Source: Rhodocyclaceae bacterium (GTDB taxonomy: Bacteria; Pseudomonadota; Gammaproteobacteria; Burkholderiales; Rhodocyclaceae). From it: a DNA stretch of 17,039 nt. The notes under the pieces were generated by a model. It ran no database searches. It saw only the letters and a list, made by a program, of their open reading frames with translations, and was not told the origin of the DNA. The stretch covers positions 1 through 17,039 of the forward strand of contig JANYAW010000080.1 of NCBI GenBank assembly GCA_025361105.1, in the 5' to 3' direction. Numbering within the stretch: position 1 is the first letter of the stretch; each line of letters opens with the position of its first letter. The position numbers and the translations under genes are program-made. This document shows positions 13,484 to 17,039 of this stretch, one piece after another.

Positions 13484-14584
13484 TTACACCAAAGTCGCCA
13501 ACGCCGCTGGCGAGAAATCCTTAAGTTCGACATTGCGACCATCGCGCACTTTGACAACCCATTCGGGGTCGCCGAGTAGTGCGCGCCCGACACCGACCAA
13601 ATCGAAATCACCGCGATCAAATCGGCGCATCAATTCATCAAGCGCGGCGGGTTGCGATGACTCACCTGCGAATGCCGCGAAGAACTCGCCGGACAATCCG
13701 ACCGAGCCGACGGTGATGGTTGGCGCGCCGGTAAGCTTCTTCGCCCAGCCAGCGAAATTCAAATCCGAGCCTGCAAATTCCGGCTCCCAGTAGCGGCGTT
13801 GCGAGCAGTGAAATATATCTGCGCCGGCATCAGCCAGCGGGCGTAGCCAGGCTTCCATTTCTTGCGGTGTCTTGGCCAATTTCACTTCGTAGTCTTGTTG
13901 CTTCCATTGCGAGAGTCGAATGATGACGGCAAAATCAGGGCCGACTTCGGCGCGCACGGCTTTCAAAATTTCGGCGGCGAAAGTGCTGCGTTGTGCAAGC
14001 GTCGCGCCACCAAATTTATCGGTGCGCGTGTTGGTGCCATCCCAAAAAAATTGGTCGATTAAATAGCCATGCGCACCGTGTAGTTCAATCGCATCAAAAC
14101 CCAAGCGTTTGGCAGCACCGGCAGCATTGGCGAATGCGGCGATGGCATCGGCGATAGCTGCATCGGTCATCGGCTCACCGAATTGTTTGCCGGGCGATGA
14201 CAAACCGGAAGGACTATCGATCGGCCCTGGCGCAACCCATTTCGTGCGTGCATTGCGTACCGCGCCAACATGCCACAGTTGCGGTGCCATCACGCCGCCT
14301 TCCGCATGAACGGCATCAATCACTTCCTTCCATTTGGCGAGTGCATCATCGCCCCAAAATCGCGGCACATTCATGTCGTTCGAGGCCGATGGCCGCCCGA
14401 CCACCGTGCCTTCGGAAAGGATCAATCCGACATCAGCCTTGGCGCGCCGTTTGTAGTATTCGACAACCTCATTGGTGGGCACGCCGTTCGGTGAAAACGA
14501 CCGGGTCATCGGTGCCATCACAATGCGATTGGGTAGCGCGAGTGATTTGAGTTTGAACGGTTGAAACAGAGCAGATGCCGACAT
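13484..14584 (-). CDS. NADH:flavin oxidoreductase, Old Yellow Enzyme family
   Basis: 366 residues from ATG at 14584 with SD GAGG. Full-length OYE TIM barrel: LPNRIVMAPMTRSF (17-30), a LILSEGTVV strand, QLWHVG (102-107), the catalytic/substrate pair H169 and H172 in ELHGAHGYLIDQFFW, Y174, RTDKFGG and the late FMN phosphate site VGVGRALLGDPEWV. Such FMN enzymes reduce activated C=C bonds, nitro groups or nitrate esters with NAD(P)H; the natural substrate is not evident. His at the second position (HxxH) is the common variant of the His/Asn pair. It is convergent with rfaE2 (16-base gap) and 73 bases downstream of the TAXI gene on the same strand. Confidence 0.94.
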   Translation of the reverse strand: MSASALFQPFKLKSLALPNRIVMAPMTRSFSPNGVPTNEVVEYYKRRAKADVGLILSEGTVVGRPSASNDMNVPRFWGDDALAKWKEVIDAVHAEGGVMAPQLWHVGAVRNARTKWVAPGPIDSPSGLSSPGKQFGEPMTDAAIADAIAAFANAAGAAKRLGFDAIELHGAHGYLIDQFFWDGTNTRTDKFGGATLAQRSTFAAEILKAVRAEVGPDFAVIIRLSQWKQQDYEVKLAKTPQEMEAWLRPLADAGADIFHCSQRRYWEPEFAGSDLNFAGWAKKLTGAPTITVGSVGLSGEFFAAFAGESSQPAALDELMRRFDRGDFDLVGVGRALLGDPEWVVKVRDGRNVELKDFSPAALATLV

Positions 14585-14657
14585 GAAAACCTCGCGGAAA
14601 ATTTTGGGTTTGATTCATTTGGGGGCGCAGCCGAATTTCTCAAGCCCACCGTGCAAA

Positions 14658-16016
14658 TTACAATGGTTCCGGGTTCGCAGCACTGCGCAATATCGCGTTG
14701 CGTACCAGTCCGATATGTTCGCGCAAGGTGTAGAGCATGTCGGTGAATGCCAGCGGGGTCGGTAAACGATTGGCTTCTTTTTCAATGGCATCAAGGCGCA
14801 GCAACCACTCGCTTTGGGTGTACCGGGTAGGTGCTTCATGCAGTTCGGATTCGATAAATTTCAGCTCACCATATTGGCGATAAATACGTGAGCGAACTCG
14901 CCAAGCGTAGAGCCTGGGCGCGTAGCTGAACAAAGGCAGCAAGATTGCTATAAACGGCACCAGCATAACGACCAAACGATCTAGCAAAGTTGCCGCCCAA
15001 AACGGCAGATAGCGCTGCAAAAAAGGTTTGCCGGAAGTGAAGAAACGCGCGGCCTCCGGCGCGAGCGGAAACTCGCTGTGCGCCGCGTGCGGAAATTCGC
15101 CGGGACGCTGAAACACCCCCGGCTCGCCATGCACTTCGGCGGCGGCTTGCATAAGCAATCCAACCAATGCCGGATGCGTATCGCCGCGCACCATTACGGT
15201 TGACGAGGGTGCCAGCAACTGCACGTCTTGCGGTGGAATATCACGTACCAGATCTATCGCACCGCGTGGCAAGGACAGGTGCGCCAGACTCGGCATGCGC
15301 CGTGAATAAGCTTCGGCATGCGCAACACTCATCAACTTCACATTCGAGGTGTACAGCAGGGTCCACACCAAAGCCGATTCGGTCGGGCCAACCACCAATA
15401 CTGCATCGAGCGTGCCGTTGCTCAAACGCTCAACCAAACCCAAGCCACCATCATCAATCAAGCTGGTGTTCTTTCTGTCCATGCCATTGGCCGCCAATAG
15501 CTCGAGCGCCAAACTTTGTGTACCGCTGCCGTTGCCGCCAATGCCGATTCGGCGACCTTTGAGTTGCATGAGCGTGGTCAATTCATCAAGCGGTGCGTCA
15601 CCTTCTTTGGCGTTTCTGGGTTGCAGCCCATTGCGATAAAAAATCCACATTGGCTCGTAGTAAAAAGCACCGAGTACTTGCAAGTCATCGCCTTCCAGAA
15701 CTCGGGCCGTGCCACCTTGGACAAAGGCGGCATCGACCGCAAAATTTGGGTCGCGTAGCCGTGCCACATTCTCGATCGATCCGGCCGATGGCAGGGCAAC
15801 CAGATCGATGTCATAGCGCGAAAATATTTCGTGATAGCGCGCGGCGAAGCGCTGATAGGCACCGCCGTCGCCACCCGTGCTCATGGTCAGCGTGTGTGGC
15901 GGCGCGGGTTTGATAAATTGCGCTGCGCCCCAAAAGGCCAAGCCTGCGATCAACACAGCGGGCAATATCACGGCGAACAAATCGCGCAAGGACAATTGAT
16001 TGAGTTTGACGACCAT
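14658..16016 (-). CDS. TAXI family TRAP transporter solute-binding protein with membrane anchors
   Basis: 452 residues from ATG at 16016. An N-terminal membrane segment (about 12-32, LFAVILPAVLIAGLAFWGAA) is followed by TLTMSTGGDGGAYQRFAARY, the opening of the TAXI solute-binding fold, then SIENVARLRD, AAFVQGGTA, GRRIGIGGNGSGTQ and DDGGLGLVERLSNGTLDAVLVVG. After about residue 340 comes a second membrane segment (LLDRLVVMLVPFIAILLPLFSY) and a cytoplasmic helical tail with charged residues. This long form with two membrane spans is known in proteobacteria and often lacks a TRAP permease next door, as here. Transport or sensing of a carboxylate-type ligand is possible. It is divergent from the thioredoxin gene with 57 bases between the starts. 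Confidence 0.9.
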   Translation of the reverse strand: MVVKLNQLSLRDLFAVILPAVLIAGLAFWGAAQFIKPAPPHTLTMSTGGDGGAYQRFAARYHEIFSRYDIDLVALPSAGSIENVARLRDPNFAVDAAFVQGGTARVLEGDDLQVLGAFYYEPMWIFYRNGLQPRNAKEGDAPLDELTTLMQLKGRRIGIGGNGSGTQSLALELLAANGMDRKNTSLIDDGGLGLVERLSNGTLDAVLVVGPTESALVWTLLYTSNVKLMSVAHAEAYSRRMPSLAHLSLPRGAIDLVRDIPPQDVQLLAPSSTVMVRGDTHPALVGLLMQAAAEVHGEPGVFQRPGEFPHAAHSEFPLAPEAARFFTSGKPFLQRYLPFWAATLLDRLVVMLVPFIAILLPLFSYAPRLYAWRVRSRIYRQYGELKFIESELHEAPTRYTQSEWLLRLDAIEKEANRLPTPLAFTDMLYTLREHIGLVRNAILRSAANPEPL

Positions 16017-16073
16017 GCCCGAACACTAGCAGCTTGCCATGCTCTGCGCTAGGATGTTGTTCTTGATTTGCTC

Positions 16074-17039
16074 ATGTCGATGACCACTATGCGAACTTTA
16101 CTGACCCGCTTTTTCTTCGTGCCACTTTTTCTTGCGCTATTTATCGCTGTGCCAGCGCTTGCCACCGCGACGAGCGCCGGAACGCTGGGGGCAATTGCGT
16201 GGCGCGATGCCGCCAACGACACCGACATCGCCCGCGCCTTTGCGCAGGCCAAGGCCGAATCGAAGCCGGTGTTGCTTTATTGGGGGGCGACTTGGTGCCC
16301 GCCGTGCAACAAGCTCAAGGCCACGTTGTTCAATCGTCAGGATTTCATCGCTCAATCGCGCGCATTTGTCGCCGTGCATGTCGACGGCGATTTGCCCAGC
16401 GCACAAAAACTCGGCACAAGGTTCAAAGTCACCGGTTATCCAACAATGATATTGATGAACGCCAACGGCACGGAAATTACGCGTCTGCCGGGCGAGGTTG
16501 AATCTGCCCAAATTATCAACGCGCTCAACCTCGCGCTGGCGGGTGGACGACCGGCAAAAGCGCTGCTGGACGACGTGCGCGCCAATAAGCCATTGAGCGA
16601 AAACGAATGGCGCACGCTGGCGTATTACTCATGGGAAACCGACGACGCACAATTGGTCAGCGCTGATGCGCGCCCGCAATTGTTGGCGGATTTGGCGGGT
16701 TTTGCATCGTCTAGCGTACAAGCTAATACAGATATCACGACGCGTCTGTGGCTCAAGGCGGTGGCGCTCAGTGATGGACATTCCGGCGTTAAAAGTTTGG
16801 GGACGATGGAGTCGCGGCGCAAAACTTTAGATGGACTCTTAGCCGATCCAAACAAAGCTCATCAGCATCTGGATTTGTTGGTGAACTACGCCAGCGAACT
16901 TGTCCACCAAACCTCTGAAGTCAATACCGCCGAACGTGCCGAGCTTATCGTCGCCTACAACATCGCGCTGCTTGGACTGCAAAACGATGCCACGCTGGCT
17001 CGCGCCGATCAAGTTGATGCGCTCGCCGCCCGCATCGAA
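16074..17039 (+). CDS. Exported thioredoxin-fold protein, partial
   Basis: Open from ATG at 16074 to the right edge (322 codons, no stop), so the C-terminus is missing. ATGs at 16080 and 16089 are in frame and equally possible; none has a strong SD. Signal peptide about 1-30 (FFFVPLFLALFIAVPALA). The thioredoxin domain (about 50-150) has the active site WCPPC (C75, C78) within YWGATWCPPCNKLK, a HVDGD strand and the cis-proline P123 in VTGYPTM. After it comes an all-helical region (about 155-322) that I do not recognise, possibly TPR-like. The CPPC centre suggests a periplasmic thiol-disulfide role. The partner and direction of electron flow are unknown. Confidence 0.88.
   Translation, partial: MSMTTMRTLLTRFFFVPLFLALFIAVPALATATSAGTLGAIAWRDAANDTDIARAFAQAKAESKPVLLYWGATWCPPCNKLKATLFNRQDFIAQSRAFVAVHVDGDLPSAQKLGTRFKVTGYPTMILMNANGTEITRLPGEVESAQIINALNLALAGGRPAKALLDDVRANKPLSENEWRTLAYYSWETDDAQLVSADARPQLLADLAGFASSSVQANTDITTRLWLKAVALSDGHSGVKSLGTMESRRKTLDGLLADPNKAHQHLDLLVNYASELVHQTSEVNTAERAELIVAYNIALLGLQNDATLARADQVDALAARIE

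Overview
The window looks like chromosomal DNA of a betaproteobacterium, most likely a Burkholderiales-type lineage. This rests on an rsmI/yraN/SIS/BON cluster, an E. coli-length dihydroorotase PyrC, a stand-alone RfaE2 nucleotidyltransferase, a DUF3025 gene, a TAXI-type solute-binding protein with C-terminal membrane helices, and a COG3014/YcfL/LpoB envelope operon. No rRNA, tRNA, insertion sequence, prophage or CRISPR array was seen. Almost all of it is ordinary housekeeping and cell-envelope gene space, and both edges cut through a gene.

Layout. (1) Positions 1-2069, minus strand: a three-gene run of small exported proteins. These are a His/Tyr/Pro-rich secreted protein, a lipoprotein carrying two different glycine-zipper modules, and a second glycine-zipper protein that is cut by the left edge and is a paralogue of the C-terminal half of its neighbour. 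(2) 2271-4958, minus: rsmI, pyrC and a DUF3025 gene, tightly packed. (3) 4979-7121, plus, divergent from rsmI: yraN, a small secreted HIRAN-domain protein, a DiaA/GmhA-type SIS protein and a dual-BON lipoprotein of the DolP (YraP) family. This is the E. coli yraL-lpoA-yraN-diaA-dolP neighbourhood with lpoA absent, rsmI inverted and a HIRAN gene inserted. (4) 7253-8149: an EamA-type exporter. (5) 8340-9011: a membrane-anchored lytic transglycosylase. (6) 9012-9455: a gene-free stretch with three hairpins. (7) 9456-12846: a four-gene operon (COG3014, YcfL, LpoB, LpoB/CsgG-like) closed by a strong intrinsic terminator. (8) 12979-13467: rfaE2. (9) 13484-16016, minus: an OYE-family flavin oxidoreductase downstream of a TAXI-type solute-binding protein. 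(10) 16074 to the right edge: an exported thioredoxin-fold protein.

The common theme is the envelope: outer-membrane lipoproteins, PBP1b activation (LpoB), murein cleavage, heptose synthesis for LPS, and periplasmic redox. The most unusual thing is a short dispersed repeat present four times, always on the plus strand (2381, 5026, 7131, 12912). Its core is GYCAGTTGGTG followed by YYGGYRACACGCCGTTAA. Two copies are intergenic and two lie in frame inside protein-coding sequence (the DUF3025 gene and the yraN N-terminus). The other candidates for follow-up are the four-gene LpoB operon, the exported HIRAN protein, the fused double glycine-zipper lipoprotein and the structured non-coding region at 9012-9455.
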